Origin: Oscillospiraceae bacterium
GTDB lineage: Bacteria; Bacillota; Clostridia; Oscillospirales; Ruminococcaceae
Direction of reading: 5' to 3'
Length of the DNA: 54,432 bases
NCBI GenBank assembly: GCA_020024475.1
Contig: JAHHTS010000008.1
Span: 1 to 54,432 of the forward strand
Below the pieces are notes generated by a model. The model did not search any database. It had not been told where the DNA came from and saw only the letters and a list, made by a program, of their open reading frames with translations. The position numbers and the translations under genes were made by a program. Positions 1 to 8,002 of the stretch are shown here, piece by piece (within the stretch, counting starts at the first letter, position 1; every line of letters begins with the position of its first letter).

Positions 1-239
1 CTTACAATGAATAAATCTTTTCTACAAATTTAATGTATAAATATTCATGTAAAATAGTTAATAACCCCTATTTCAAGCATATATTTTTTGTTCTACTATA
101 TTTATTATTTCTCATAAAAAATTTTATTATATAACTAGTAATTTATTGTTGTATAAAATATTATATACTCTTATGAAATAACATTGAAAATATTACACCA
201 ATGATAAAAATTGCAATTTGAACTATCATTAATATAATA
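1..239. other. Gene-free AT-rich stretch
   Basis: I see no open reading frame of useful length, no RNA gene and no clear promoter here. It lies beyond the rnf operon terminator and is likely intergenic or decayed DNA. Confidence 0.5.
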
Positions 240-283
240 AAAAATAGGCAGTAGCAGAATTAGTTTCTGTACCGCCTATTTAT
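240..283 (-). terminator. Terminator of the rnf operon
   Basis: Read on the minus strand, an AAATAGGC arm pairs with GCCTATTT, and an inner CAGAA/TTCTG pair extends the stem. A run of T residues follows. It lies about 60 bases beyond the rnfB stop and is the only good hairpin downstream of the operon. Confidence 0.75.
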
Positions 284-343
284 TTATAAACTCATCCTAT
301 AAAACCGTAATATCAGTAGCATATTAAGCTTTTGACATACAAA

Positions 344-1150
344 TTACTTTTGAATTCTGCAGTTTGGAACATTGATTGCATTAACTGGACATTCTTCAGC
401 ACATTGCATACATGCAATACAAAGGTCCTGATTTATTGAAGCTAAGTTGTTTGTAACTGTGATAGCACTTGTAGGACAAACTTTTGTACATTTCATACAA
501 CCAATACAACCTGTTGAACAAACCTTTCTAGTCTGAGCTCCTTTATCAATATTTTTACAAAGAACAATAGGGTTAACATCATCTGGAATAAGAGAAATGA
601 TAGATTTTGGGCAAGCTTTTGTACATGCACCACAACCTGTACATTTTTCATGATCAACCAAAGCAACACCATTCACAATGTGAATTGCATCAAACTGACA
701 AACAGCAACACAGTCGCCGAATCCAAGACAACCGTAAGCACATGCTGATGGACCTGCAAACATTTTAGAAGCAGCAGCACAAGTTGTAACACCCTGGTAG
801 TCATATTTTTTGCTTGTATTACAATCAAAGCCTTGGCAAGCAACAGCTGCTTTTTTAGCAACAACATCACCAGCAGATGTACCCATAACTTTAGCAACAG
901 CTGCTGCTGTATCTTTACCACCAGGAACACAGCAGTTTGGTTCAGCTTTTCCTTCTACAACAGCTTTTGCATAGTCAGCACAACCAGCAAAACCACATGC
1001 GCCACAGTTTGCACCAGGAAGACATTCCTGAACTTTACCAATTCTTTCGTCTTCAGGAACATACATGAATTTAGCAGCAAGTACAAGAACAACAGCTGCA
1101 AGAATACCAATAGCAGTGATAATAAACACTGCAGGCATAATATTACTCAT
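344..1150 (-). CDS. rnfB: Rnf complex subunit RnfB, iron-sulfur protein
   Basis: RnfB is the polyferredoxin subunit of the membrane Rnf complex (ferredoxin:NAD+ oxidoreductase) and is thought to receive electrons from soluble ferredoxin. The 268-residue protein has one N-terminal membrane helix (about 6-28). A Cys-rich domain follows, with C43, C49, C52 and C57 in the CxxxxxCGACGFAGC pattern. Several ferredoxin-type clusters come next, including C170/173/176/180, C215/218/221/225 and C244/247/250/254. The many C-terminal clusters fit the large clostridial RnfB rather than the shorter enterobacterial RsxB. It is the last gene of the operon, 13 bases after rnfA, with a GGAGG site. Confidence 0.96.
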   Translation of the reverse strand: MSNIMPAVFIITAIGILAAVVLVLAAKFMYVPEDERIGKVQECLPGANCGACGFAGCADYAKAVVEGKAEPNCCVPGGKDTAAAVAKVMGTSAGDVVAKKAAVACQGFDCNTSKKYDYQGVTTCAAASKMFAGPSACAYGCLGFGDCVAVCQFDAIHIVNGVALVDHEKCTGCGACTKACPKSIISLIPDDVNPIVLCKNIDKGAQTRKVCSTGCIGCMKCTKVCPTSAITVTNNLASINQDLCIACMQCAEECPVNAINVPNCRIQK

Positions 1151-1163
1151 TTTATACTCCTCC

Positions 1164-1760
1164 TTAGAATTTGCCGAAGATGCCTTCGATGATACCGCCG
1201 AAGCCCATAAATGACATCGCTGTCAATGAAGCTGCAACAAGTGTGATTGGAAGACCTTCGAATGATTTTGGTGGTTTAGCATATTCAAGAGTAGTTCTTA
1301 CGCCTGTAAACAGCACCATAGCAATGAGGAAGCCAAGACCAGCACCCAATGAAGCTACAAGACTTTCTACAAATGTATAGCCACTTTCAACATTTAAGAG
1401 TGTAACACCCAAAATAGCACAGTTAGTTGTAATAAGTGGAAGATATATACCCAATGAGCGGTGAAGTGCTGGGATAAATTTCTTTAGGATAATTTCAACC
1501 AACTGTACCAAAGCAGCAATAACAAGAATAAAGCTAATTGTATTCATGTATTCTAGTTCTGCTGGAACGAGAAGGTATGTATAAATTGGCCATGTAACAG
1601 CTGTTGCCATAATCATAACAAATGTAACAGCTACAGACATACCAACTGAAGAGTCTAACTTCTTGGAAACACCAAGGAAAGGACAGATACCCATAAATTT
1701 AACGAGAACATAGTTATTTACGAGCATCATACTGAAAAGAATTGAAGCAAGTTTAGCCAT
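1164..1760 (-). CDS. rnfA: Rnf complex membrane subunit RnfA
   Basis: RnfA is an integral membrane subunit that, with RnfE, forms the pseudo-symmetric core of the Rnf complex involved in electron transfer across the membrane and ion translocation. The 198-residue protein is almost entirely hydrophobic with about six helices. It begins with the typical NNYVLVKFMGICPFLGVS stretch, whose Cys is a proposed iron-sulfur ligand in this family. The paired TNCAILG motif lies near residues 111-117. Its ATG shares one base with the rnfE stop codon (TAATG), which suggests translational coupling. Confidence 0.96.
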   Translation of the reverse strand: MAKLASILFSMMLVNNYVLVKFMGICPFLGVSKKLDSSVGMSVAVTFVMIMATAVTWPIYTYLLVPAELEYMNTISFILVIAALVQLVEIILKKFIPALHRSLGIYLPLITTNCAILGVTLLNVESGYTFVESLVASLGAGLGFLIAMVLFTGVRTTLEYAKPPKSFEGLPITLVAASLTAMSFMGFGGIIEGIFGKF

Positions 1761-2458
1761 TATGCTTTACCTCCCTGTTCTACTTCTGGTTTAGCGCCGT
1801 TTGCGTAAGGACAGCCAAGGCAACCGCCTGCACAACCATTACCATCACCCAATTTTGAAGGGTTAGCAAGTTCCAGTTTAACTGCAGCAGCCATAAGACA
1901 ACCAAATACAAAGAATCCGCCTGGTGCACTTGTCATGATTGACATTGGAGGGAACAGATTTTTAGTTAGTACCATACCGAAGATTGTACCAGCACCGAGC
2001 AATTCACGGATTGAACCCATCAATGTAAGTGTAAGTGTAAAACCGAGACCCATTCCAAGACCATCAAGTGCAGAATCTAAAACACTATTTTTAGAAGCAA
2101 AAGCTTCAGCGCGTCCAAGAATAATGCAGTTAACAGTAATAAGTGGAAGGAAAACGCCCAAAGCTGAGTCCAAAGCAGGAGCAAAAGCTTTAACGAGCAT
2201 CTGAACAACAGTTACAAAACCTGCAATAACTGTAATATAAGCAGGAATTCTAACTTTATCTGGAATAACTTTTCGAAGTGAAGAAATAGCTATATTTGAA
2301 CAGATAAGAACAAATGTAGCTGCTAAACCCATTCCTACACCATTAGAAGCCATTGTAGTAACAGCAAGAGTAGGACACGTGCCAAGTACCAGCCTTAAAA
2401 CTGGGTTTTCTTTCAAAAGGCCCTTGGTAACCAAATTTAATTTATTTTCTTTAGCCAT
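1760..2458 (-). CDS. rnfE: Rnf complex membrane subunit RnfE
   Basis: RnfE is the RnfA-like integral membrane subunit. The 232-residue protein has about six helices. It contains the family motifs NPVLRLVLGTCPTLAVT near the N terminus and TVNCIILGRAEAFA at mid-protein, whose cysteines mirror those of RnfA. The cytoplasmic C-terminal tail is Cys- and Gly-rich, with three cysteines in CAGGCLGC about 20 residues from the end; this goes beyond the conserved core and could bind metal, which is inference. The next gene, rnfA, overlaps its stop codon by one base. Confidence 0.95.
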   Translation of the reverse strand: MAKENKLNLVTKGLLKENPVLRLVLGTCPTLAVTTMASNGVGMGLAATFVLICSNIAISSLRKVIPDKVRIPAYITVIAGFVTVVQMLVKAFAPALDSALGVFLPLITVNCIILGRAEAFASKNSVLDSALDGLGMGLGFTLTLTLMGSIRELLGAGTIFGMVLTKNLFPPMSIMTSAPGGFFVFGCLMAAAVKLELANPSKLGDGNGCAGGCLGCPYANGAKPEVEQGGKA

Positions 2459-2479
2459 TGTTTCCCAAATCCTTTCATA

Positions 2480-3436
2480 TTATATAGCTGCAAAAGCTAC
2501 ACAAGCTTTATTTACAGCTTCAATAGCTGCATTAGAAGAGTATGTGCTACCAGCAATTATATCAATACCATCTGCATTTGATTTACCTGCGAACAACGAA
2601 GTAAATGTTTCTTCTTCAATCTTTGTAGCAATACCAGGGGTATCATTTGAAGAATCGAAAAGAACACCTGCAATTGTACCGTCTTCATTAAAGGCAACAT
2701 AAGCTTTGATTGGCTCACCGCCCTGGTTTTTAGCGCTGAATCCGTCGCCTGTTGAACAAATAATAACACCTTTATCAGTTGTATAGAAAGCAACTGCATT
2801 TTCGTTTGAGTATTCTTCCGTAAGAACAGCTGCTGGTGTTCCTTCTCCGAATAGAAGTCCAAGTTTTTCTTCAAGAGTCTGTTCAACTATAACGATGCCT
2901 TTAGCATACTGGTTGAATGCTTTTCTTGCATTGTTAACAGCTGTAAGAGATGCATTTGAAGAAATTGTAGCACCTGAAATCATATCAATATCAGCTGCTG
3001 TAAGTTCTTTGTTGCTACCTTTAAATGATTCTATAAATTCAGGATTTTCGATTTTTGAACCAAGGCCTGCTGTTTCAGAATGTGAAAGAACCTTAAGATT
3101 AACAATAACACCTTCAGAGTCAAAAGCAACCATATATGTAACATCGCCGCCGTAACCTTTACCAAATGCTGTAACTGTATATCCTGAACCATTTTTAGCT
3201 TTATATACTTCTGTAACGCCAGCCATATCAACATCTTCAATCTTATCAAAGCCATCAGTAGCTTCTGGAAGAAGTTCGATACGAGCTGCGTCAGCTGCTA
3301 AAGCAGCATTTTTCTCTATAATAGGAGTTGTTATTCCGTTTACAACTGCAAGAAGGCCAGAAACAACAACACAAATTGCTGTAAGAACAACAACTGGTTT
3401 GATCATATCATTCCATGTAGGATTTTTCTTTTTCAT
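2480..3436 (-). CDS. rnfG: RnfG with two tandem FMN-binding domains
   Basis: RnfG is a membrane-anchored flavoprotein whose extracytoplasmic domain carries FMN covalently bound to a threonine by ApbE. This copy has one N-terminal helix (about 14-35). A first FMN-binding domain carries the flavinylation motif DMISGAT (151-157, T157). A second, similar domain carries DIIAGST (292-298, T298). Both are preceded by matching stretches (SETAGLGSKI at 120-129 and NDTPGIATKI at 264-273), so this is an internal duplication. At 318 residues it is much longer than the roughly 200-residue single-domain RnfG. The second motif is degenerate (AGS for SGA) but keeps Asp and Thr. Its start overlaps the rnfD stop as TAATG. 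Confidence 0.93.
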   Translation of the reverse strand: MKKKNPTWNDMIKPVVVLTAICVVVSGLLAVVNGITTPIIEKNAALAADAARIELLPEATDGFDKIEDVDMAGVTEVYKAKNGSGYTVTAFGKGYGGDVTYMVAFDSEGVIVNLKVLSHSETAGLGSKIENPEFIESFKGSNKELTAADIDMISGATISSNASLTAVNNARKAFNQYAKGIVIVEQTLEEKLGLLFGEGTPAAVLTEEYSNENAVAFYTTDKGVIICSTGDGFSAKNQGGEPIKAYVAFNEDGTIAGVLFDSSNDTPGIATKIEEETFTSLFAGKSNADGIDIIAGSTYSSNAAIEAVNKACVAFAAI

Positions 3437-4362
3437 TATTTAGCCTCCTTAACTTTTTTAGGAGCACCCAAAGGTTTTTGTCTTGAAAGTTTGTTGATAT
3501 AAGGAACAACAAGATTCATTAGAAGGATAGCGTATGAAACGCCTTCTGTCATTGTACCAAAGCGACGAATCATAACTGTGATGATACCAAGTCCGATACC
3601 AAATATAATTTTACCTTTTTTTGTATAAGGACTTGTTACATAGTCAGTTGCCATAAATATTGCGCCGAGAAGCAAACCACCACCAAGTACATAAACAACT
3701 GGGTCAACACCAAGGAGCATTGCGAAAATTGCAACTGTTGCAACATATGTAACAGGAATAATTGGACTAATAACTTTTTTAGCAACAAGATATACAAAAC
3801 CGATGATAAGAGCCAAAGCACTTGTTTCACCTAGTGTGCCACCTGTTCTACCGATGAACATATCTATAATTTCAGGAGCTGTACCTGTGCCATTTGCATA
3901 AAGAGCAAGTGGTGTAGCAGTTGCTGTTGCATCTGGAAAAATCCAATCTGTCATATAGCTTGTAAATGAAAGGCCAAGAACAATTCTTGCCACGATAGCT
4001 GGGTTAGCAAAGTTAAAGCCTATACCACCGAATAGCTGTTTAACAACAATAATAGCGATTGCTGCGCCTAAAATAGCCATTGGCAGTGGGAGTGAAGCTG
4101 GGAAGTTAAATGCAAGTAAAATACCAGTTACAACCGCTGATAAGTCGCCAGTTGTAATTGGCTTTTTCATTATTTTTTCCCATAGAAGTTCAAAAACTAA
4201 ACAAGCTCCAACTGTAACAGATATTAGAGTAAGAGCTCGAATACCAAAGAATAATACTGAAGCAACAATTGCAGGAACTGTTGCAATGATAACATCACGC
4301 ATAAGTGAAGCAGTAGTATCTTTGCCTGTAATATGTGGAGCTGATGATACTGTAAGTTTCAT
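3436..4362 (-). CDS. rnfD: Rnf complex membrane flavoprotein RnfD
   Basis: RnfD is an integral membrane subunit related to NqrB. It carries covalent FMN on a threonine and takes part in ion translocation. The 308-residue protein has 8-10 hydrophobic helices. The expected flavinylation site lies in the D-A-T-A-T-A-T-P-L stretch at residues 144-152, T148 or T150 being the likely acceptor. The GIGFNFANPA motif (113-122) and the FMATDYVTSP motif are typical of RnfD/NqrB. It overlaps both neighbours by one base (TAATG at each end), so rnfC, rnfD and rnfG are probably translationally coupled. Confidence 0.96.
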   Translation of the reverse strand: MKLTVSSAPHITGKDTTASLMRDVIIATVPAIVASVLFFGIRALTLISVTVGACLVFELLWEKIMKKPITTGDLSAVVTGILLAFNFPASLPLPMAILGAAIAIIVVKQLFGGIGFNFANPAIVARIVLGLSFTSYMTDWIFPDATATATPLALYANGTGTAPEIIDMFIGRTGGTLGETSALALIIGFVYLVAKKVISPIIPVTYVATVAIFAMLLGVDPVVYVLGGGLLLGAIFMATDYVTSPYTKKGKIIFGIGLGIITVMIRRFGTMTEGVSYAILLMNLVVPYINKLSRQKPLGAPKKVKEAK

Positions 4363-5678
4363 TATTTTTTGTCCACCTTTCTCAAGAATTCTTTTGCTTC
4401 TTTCATTGTCTGTGCAACAGGACGTTTAGCTGGACATACAAATGAACAGCTGCCACATTCCATACACAAGTCAGTATTAAGAGCAGTAAGTTCTTCACCG
4501 TCTTTTATTGAAAGAGCAAGTGCAATTTCAACAGGTGCGAGTCCCATTGGACATGCGTTAATACATCTGCCACAACGGATACATGCACTAGGTGATGGCA
4601 AAGTTGCTTTTTCCTGTCCAAATACAAGGATAGCATTGTTCTGTTTTATGATAGGCATTTCATCACTGGTAAGTGCTGTACCCATCATTGGACCACCATA
4701 AATTATTTTTCCCGGTTCCTGTGTGTAACCACCACAGAATTCAACAAGGTCTTTAACCGATGTACCAATTACTACCTCAACATTTTGAGCTTTAGCTACA
4801 GCATCACCATCAACTGTAACTCTCTTTGTTGTAAGAGGCATACCTGTTTTAAGGTATCTATTAATGAAGCCAACTGATGCTACATTCATAACGATAACAC
4901 CAACTGATGCTGGCAAAGCACCTTTAGGAACTTCTTTGCCTGTAACAGTTTCAATAATAATTTTTTCAGCACCTTGTGGATAAACACTAGGCAATGTAAC
5001 TACTTCAAAACCTGAAATACCAGAAATAAGTGATTTCATTTTTTCAATAGCTTGTGGTTTGTTAGCTTCAATACCAATATAAACTTTAGAAAGGCCTAAA
5101 TATTCTTTAACTGCTTTTGCACCTTCAATTACATCTTCGCCACATTCCATCATTTCACGGTAATCAGAAGTGATATATGGTTCACATTCTGCTGCATTAA
5201 TAACAAGTGTATCAACTTCACTAATGTTCTGTGGGTCGAGTTTAACACCTGTTGGGAACCCTGCTCCACCAAGGCCTACAAGACCACTATCTTTAATTGC
5301 TTGAACAAAACTTGCATGATCTGTAACAACAGGAGCTTTAACACTTTCACTTACTGTCTGCAATCCATCTGTGTCAATAACTACTGTCTGTACTTTACCA
5401 GTTGGAAACATGATTTCTTCAATACCAAATACTTTACCACTAACTGGTGAATGTACTGCTGCTGAAATAATACCATCGGCTGTGCCGATAACATCGCCAA
5501 CTTTAACTTCAGTACCTTTTTTTACACAAGCTTTTGCTGGTGCACCAATATGCTGTTGCATTGATACATATACTCTAGCTGGAACCGTCATCTTAACAGT
5601 TTCACAGTTCTCAGTGTTTTTGTAATGAGGTACTTTTGCGCCTTCAGCACTGCGAACCAGTTTTTTAAATACTGCCAC
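4362..5678 (-). CDS. rnfC: Rnf complex subunit RnfC, NADH-binding
   Basis: RnfC is the peripheral subunit that binds NAD(H) and FMN and carries two [4Fe-4S] clusters. The 438-residue protein has an N-terminal barrel-sandwich domain, a Rossmann-type flavin/NAD domain with a GLGGAGFPTGVK motif (about 155-166), a SLBB-type domain, and two C-terminal clusters (C366/369/372/376 and C405/408/411/415). The start is GTG: GAAGGAGG lies about 7 bases upstream and no ATG fits better. It is the first gene of the operon and follows a good promoter at 5743-5771. Confidence 0.96.
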   Translation of the reverse strand: MAVFKKLVRSAEGAKVPHYKNTENCETVKMTVPARVYVSMQQHIGAPAKACVKKGTEVKVGDVIGTADGIISAAVHSPVSGKVFGIEEIMFPTGKVQTVVIDTDGLQTVSESVKAPVVTDHASFVQAIKDSGLVGLGGAGFPTGVKLDPQNISEVDTLVINAAECEPYITSDYREMMECGEDVIEGAKAVKEYLGLSKVYIGIEANKPQAIEKMKSLISGISGFEVVTLPSVYPQGAEKIIIETVTGKEVPKGALPASVGVIVMNVASVGFINRYLKTGMPLTTKRVTVDGDAVAKAQNVEVVIGTSVKDLVEFCGGYTQEPGKIIYGGPMMGTALTSDEMPIIKQNNAILVFGQEKATLPSPSACIRCGRCINACPMGLAPVEIALALSIKDGEELTALNTDLCMECGSCSFVCPAKRPVAQTMKEAKEFLRKVDKK

Positions 5679-5742
5679 CTATATAATCCTCCTTCAAGAC
5701 TTTTAAATATCCTTTTGCTAAAAGTCACTTTTTCAAATATAG

Positions 5743-5771
5743 ATTGTAACATTATTGTTAACTTTTTTCAA
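5743..5771 (-). promoter_or_regulatory. Sigma-A-type promoter of the rnf operon
   Basis: On the minus strand TTGAAA (5766-5771) and TACAAT (5743-5748) are separated by exactly 17 bases. It lies about 65 bases upstream of the rnfC GTG start, in the divergent gap between rnfC and the gene at 5943. Confidence 0.75.
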
Positions 5772-5852
5772 TAGTTATTTGAGAGATAAATTACCAATAA
5801 TAATATAAAAATCAGTTAATTATGAGAAAATACTCAAATTTTTGTTAAAAAA

Positions 5853-5880
5853 TTGTTAAACAATCCAAAATATATATACT
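5853..5880 (+). promoter_or_regulatory. Possible promoter for the gene at 5943
   Basis: TTGTTA (5853-5858) and TATACT (5875-5880) are 16 bases apart, about 60 bases upstream of the GTG start at 5943. The region is very AT-rich, so chance matches are easy. Confidence 0.35.
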
Positions 5881-5942
5881 ATTTTATACTTATATGTTAC
5901 AATTAAAATAATTTAGGAATAATATATAAAGGTAGGCTTTTT

Positions 5943-6485
5943 GTGCAAAACATTATTTATAAATCACAATCTATTTTACCATGGGATACTCAAAGTGCAT
6001 TTAAGATGACAAGCTATAATGTATCAAAAGAAGACCACATGATTTTTTGTTATCTTAAAACTTATGTTCATGGTAATGATTTAGTATTATGTTGTTATAA
6101 TTTTTTAGAAAATCCAAGTGGGAACGACAACATTGAATTTTATTTAAATATATCAGAAGAAAAAAACAGTATACTTAAAGTAACTTTCGGATACGATGGC
6201 ATAAAAGAAGCTATTCATAATGGAACCGAATATACTAACTTACTCAAATATAGCACATTCAAGGCTAATGATGAACAAGGCTTTTATTGGTGTGGAGAAA
6301 TAACTTTATCAAAATCACTTATCAACAAACTTTGGAACACGACTCTTGCAGAAAAAAGCATTTTAACATTTAACATGGTGCAAAAATTTCCAAATGGAGA
6401 TTTTAGTGTATTAAATGGAAACTCATTGGAAAAAAATTATAACGCAGAAAGTAATATGAATGTTTTTGTAATATTAAACTATTAA
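5943..6485 (+). CDS. Hypothetical protein, beta-rich, unknown function
   Basis: I do not recognise this 180-residue protein. It has no signal peptide and no membrane segment, so it is probably cytoplasmic. The pattern of aromatic residues and beta-strand-like segments, with an early W-D-T-Q-S-A-F stretch followed by a long hydrophobic strand, recalls carbohydrate-binding family 9-like sandwich domains, but this is only a resemblance by eye. The start is GTG with an AAAGGTAGG site upstream; the next in-frame Met (residue 22) lies beyond the strand that begins the fold. It is divergent from rnf and precedes the small membrane peptide and ridA on the same strand. Confidence 0.75.
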   Translation: MQNIIYKSQSILPWDTQSAFKMTSYNVSKEDHMIFCYLKTYVHGNDLVLCCYNFLENPSGNDNIEFYLNISEEKNSILKVTFGYDGIKEAIHNGTEYTNLLKYSTFKANDEQGFYWCGEITLSKSLINKLWNTTLAEKSILTFNMVQKFPNGDFSVLNGNSLEKNYNAESNMNVFVILNY

Positions 6486-6515
6486 ATGAATTAATATATT
6501 ATTGGAGGACAGAAT

Positions 6516-6647
6516 ATGAAAATTTTAAAATGGGTACTTTGTTTTCTAACATTTATTCTTGCTTTGGGTGGAATAATAAGCATTTTAATTGATTCAACCA
6601 AAGAAAAATATGTTATAATTGATGAAAATCAAGACAGATACTACTGA
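6516..6647 (+). CDS. Small single-span membrane peptide (43 aa)
   Basis: An ATG follows a strong TTGGAGGA ribosome-binding site by 5-7 bases and opens a 43-codon frame ending in TGA. The product starts MKILKWVLCFLTFILALGG, has one hydrophobic helix (about residues 4-25), and ends in a short charged tail rich in Lys, Asp and Tyr. The site, the spacing, and the position between two genes on the same strand support a real gene. Family unknown; it could be a small membrane regulator or a lipid-interacting peptide. Confidence 0.6.
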   Translation: MKILKWVLCFLTFILALGGIISILIDSTKEKYVIIDENQDRYY

Positions 6648-6693
6648 TACTAACAATTATGTGTAATTACACAACAAATAAGGAGATTATATT

Positions 6694-7044
6694 ATGGCAA
6701 TCAGAAGATTTGAATCAAACGGTAGATACTCAAAAGTAGTAGAGAACAACGGTATACTTTACATCTCAGGTCAGGTTTGCAATGACCCTACCGGTGATAT
6801 CAAAGAACAAACAGCTGAGACACTAGCAAAAATTGAAGAAATTCTCATAAAATATGGAAGCGACAGAGAGCATATGCTCTCTGCTAATGTATATATTAAA
6901 GATATGTCATTATTTAAAGAGATGAACAGCATTTATGATGCATGGGTAGTTAAAGATAATGAGCCTGCAAGGGTTTGTGTTGAAGCAAAACTTGCGAATC
7001 CAAGTCTTTTGGTTGAAATTTCTTGTGTAGCTGCGATGAAATAA
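6694..7044 (+). CDS. RidA family enamine/imine deaminase
   Basis: RidA (YjgF/YER057c/UK114) proteins form trimers that hydrolyse reactive 2-aminoacrylate and other enamines made by PLP enzymes. The 116-residue length is slightly short for the family. It has the N-terminal YSKVVENNGILYISGQV strand pair, the substrate-binding Arg in PARVCVEA (R93), and the closing LLVEISCVA strand with E108. The start follows AAGGAG by 8 bases. It may share a transcript with the two genes before it and ends at the hairpin at 7054-7088. The sequence does not show whether it is a canonical RidA or one of the Rid2-7 subfamilies. Confidence 0.88.
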   Translation: MAIRRFESNGRYSKVVENNGILYISGQVCNDPTGDIKEQTAETLAKIEEILIKYGSDREHMLSANVYIKDMSLFKEMNSIYDAWVVKDNEPARVCVEAKLANPSLLVEISCVAAMK

Positions 7045-7053
7045 TTAAATAAT

Positions 7054-7088
7054 AAAAAAATGGGAGAACTTGTTCTCCCATTTTTTAT
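7054..7088. terminator. Rho-independent terminator after ridA
   Basis: TGGGAGAAC (7061-7069) pairs perfectly with GTTCTCCCA (7072-7080) and is followed by TTTTTT. An A-run precedes it, so it could work in both directions. Confidence 0.9.
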
Positions 7089-7131
7089 GATACAATATAG
7101 GTAAAATTTAACATAATAAGGGAGTGCCATT

Positions 7132-7953
7132 ATGAAAAAACGCAAACTGTTTTGTGAAATTTCACCTTTTACATATAAAATTTCAACACAAAAAGAAATA
7201 CTAAAGCGAAAAATTAACGATACAATAAGCAATACAGAATTTTCATACGAAAAAAGTACCATTCCTTTACCAGTAAAAGTATACAAACATAAATCTCTTA
7301 TTAGAAGGCAACTCGGAAATGTTGATAATGAACTGCAAGAAAATAAAGCAGTTAATTTATCTATTGCTGCGCCTAAAGTAAATGGAATTTTAATAAAGCC
7401 TGGTGAAACTTTTTCTTTTTGGAAATTAGTAGGAAGTGTAAACGAAAAAAAAGGATATAAAACTGGTATTACTATAAAAAGCGGAAGTCCATCAAGTGAT
7501 ATTGGTGGAGGAATGTGTCAATTCACAAATCTAATTCACTGGTTGATACTACACTCACCTCTCACAATAGTTGAACATCATCACCACGATGGTATTGATT
7601 TATTTCCAGATTTTGGTCGTGTTGTGCCATTTGGAACAGGAACAAGTATTTTGTATAACTATAAAGATTATCGTGTTAAAAACAATACACCATATACATT
7701 TCAATTACTTATACACTGTGATGAGAAATATCTTGTTGGCAGCCTTATGGCAAACCAAAATATACCTAATTCTTATCATATTTATGTTGAGAACGAATAT
7801 TTCAGTCGTGAAAACGGAATCGTATATCGCAACAACAAAATTTTCCGTAAGGTAATAAATGTTATTACTGGAAATGAAGTCAAAAGCGAACTTATTAAAG
7901 TAAATCACGCAAAAGTTATGTATGACACGTCTAATCTTATTGTAAAAGAATAA
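7132..7953 (+). CDS. VanW family protein
   Basis: VanW-like proteins are widespread in Firmicutes and are named after a gene of vancomycin-resistance clusters; their biochemical role is unknown. The 273-residue protein has the family core: a KPGETFSFWKLVG stretch (89-101), a GGGMCQ motif (125-130), four histidines in a row (149-152), and a beta-rich end. There is no signal peptide or membrane helix, unlike longer secreted VanW proteins with PG-binding domains, so this is a short, probably cytoplasmic form. No van resistance genes are nearby, so resistance should not be assumed. The start follows AAGGGAG by 8 bases. Confidence 0.88.
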   Translation: MKKRKLFCEISPFTYKISTQKEILKRKINDTISNTEFSYEKSTIPLPVKVYKHKSLIRRQLGNVDNELQENKAVNLSIAAPKVNGILIKPGETFSFWKLVGSVNEKKGYKTGITIKSGSPSSDIGGGMCQFTNLIHWLILHSPLTIVEHHHHDGIDLFPDFGRVVPFGTGTSILYNYKDYRVKNNTPYTFQLLIHCDEKYLVGSLMANQNIPNSYHIYVENEYFSRENGIVYRNNKIFRKVINVITGNEVKSELIKVNHAKVMYDTSNLIVKE

Positions 7954-7962
7954 TTTCAAATA

Positions 7963-8001
7963 AAAAATCTCGATATGTTAAAAACATACCGAGATTTTAT
8001 T
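7963..8001. terminator. Bidirectional terminator between convergent genes
   Basis: AAAATCTCGATATGTT pairs with AACATACCGAGATTTT with one mismatch, and A/T runs flank both sides. It lies between the convergent VanW gene and the NusG-II gene and probably serves both. Confidence 0.85.
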
Positions 8002-8002
8002 T

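Noticed and set aside
833..1192. Plus-strand frame of 119 codons over rnfB
   Set aside because: It lies antisense to the Cys-rich rnfB, has low-complexity Ser/Cys/Asn composition and no ribosome-binding site.
7132..7953. Vancomycin resistance locus because of the VanW name
   Set aside because: No vanHAX, vanS/R or D-Ala-D-Lac ligase gene is nearby. VanW proteins are common in Firmicutes without resistance.
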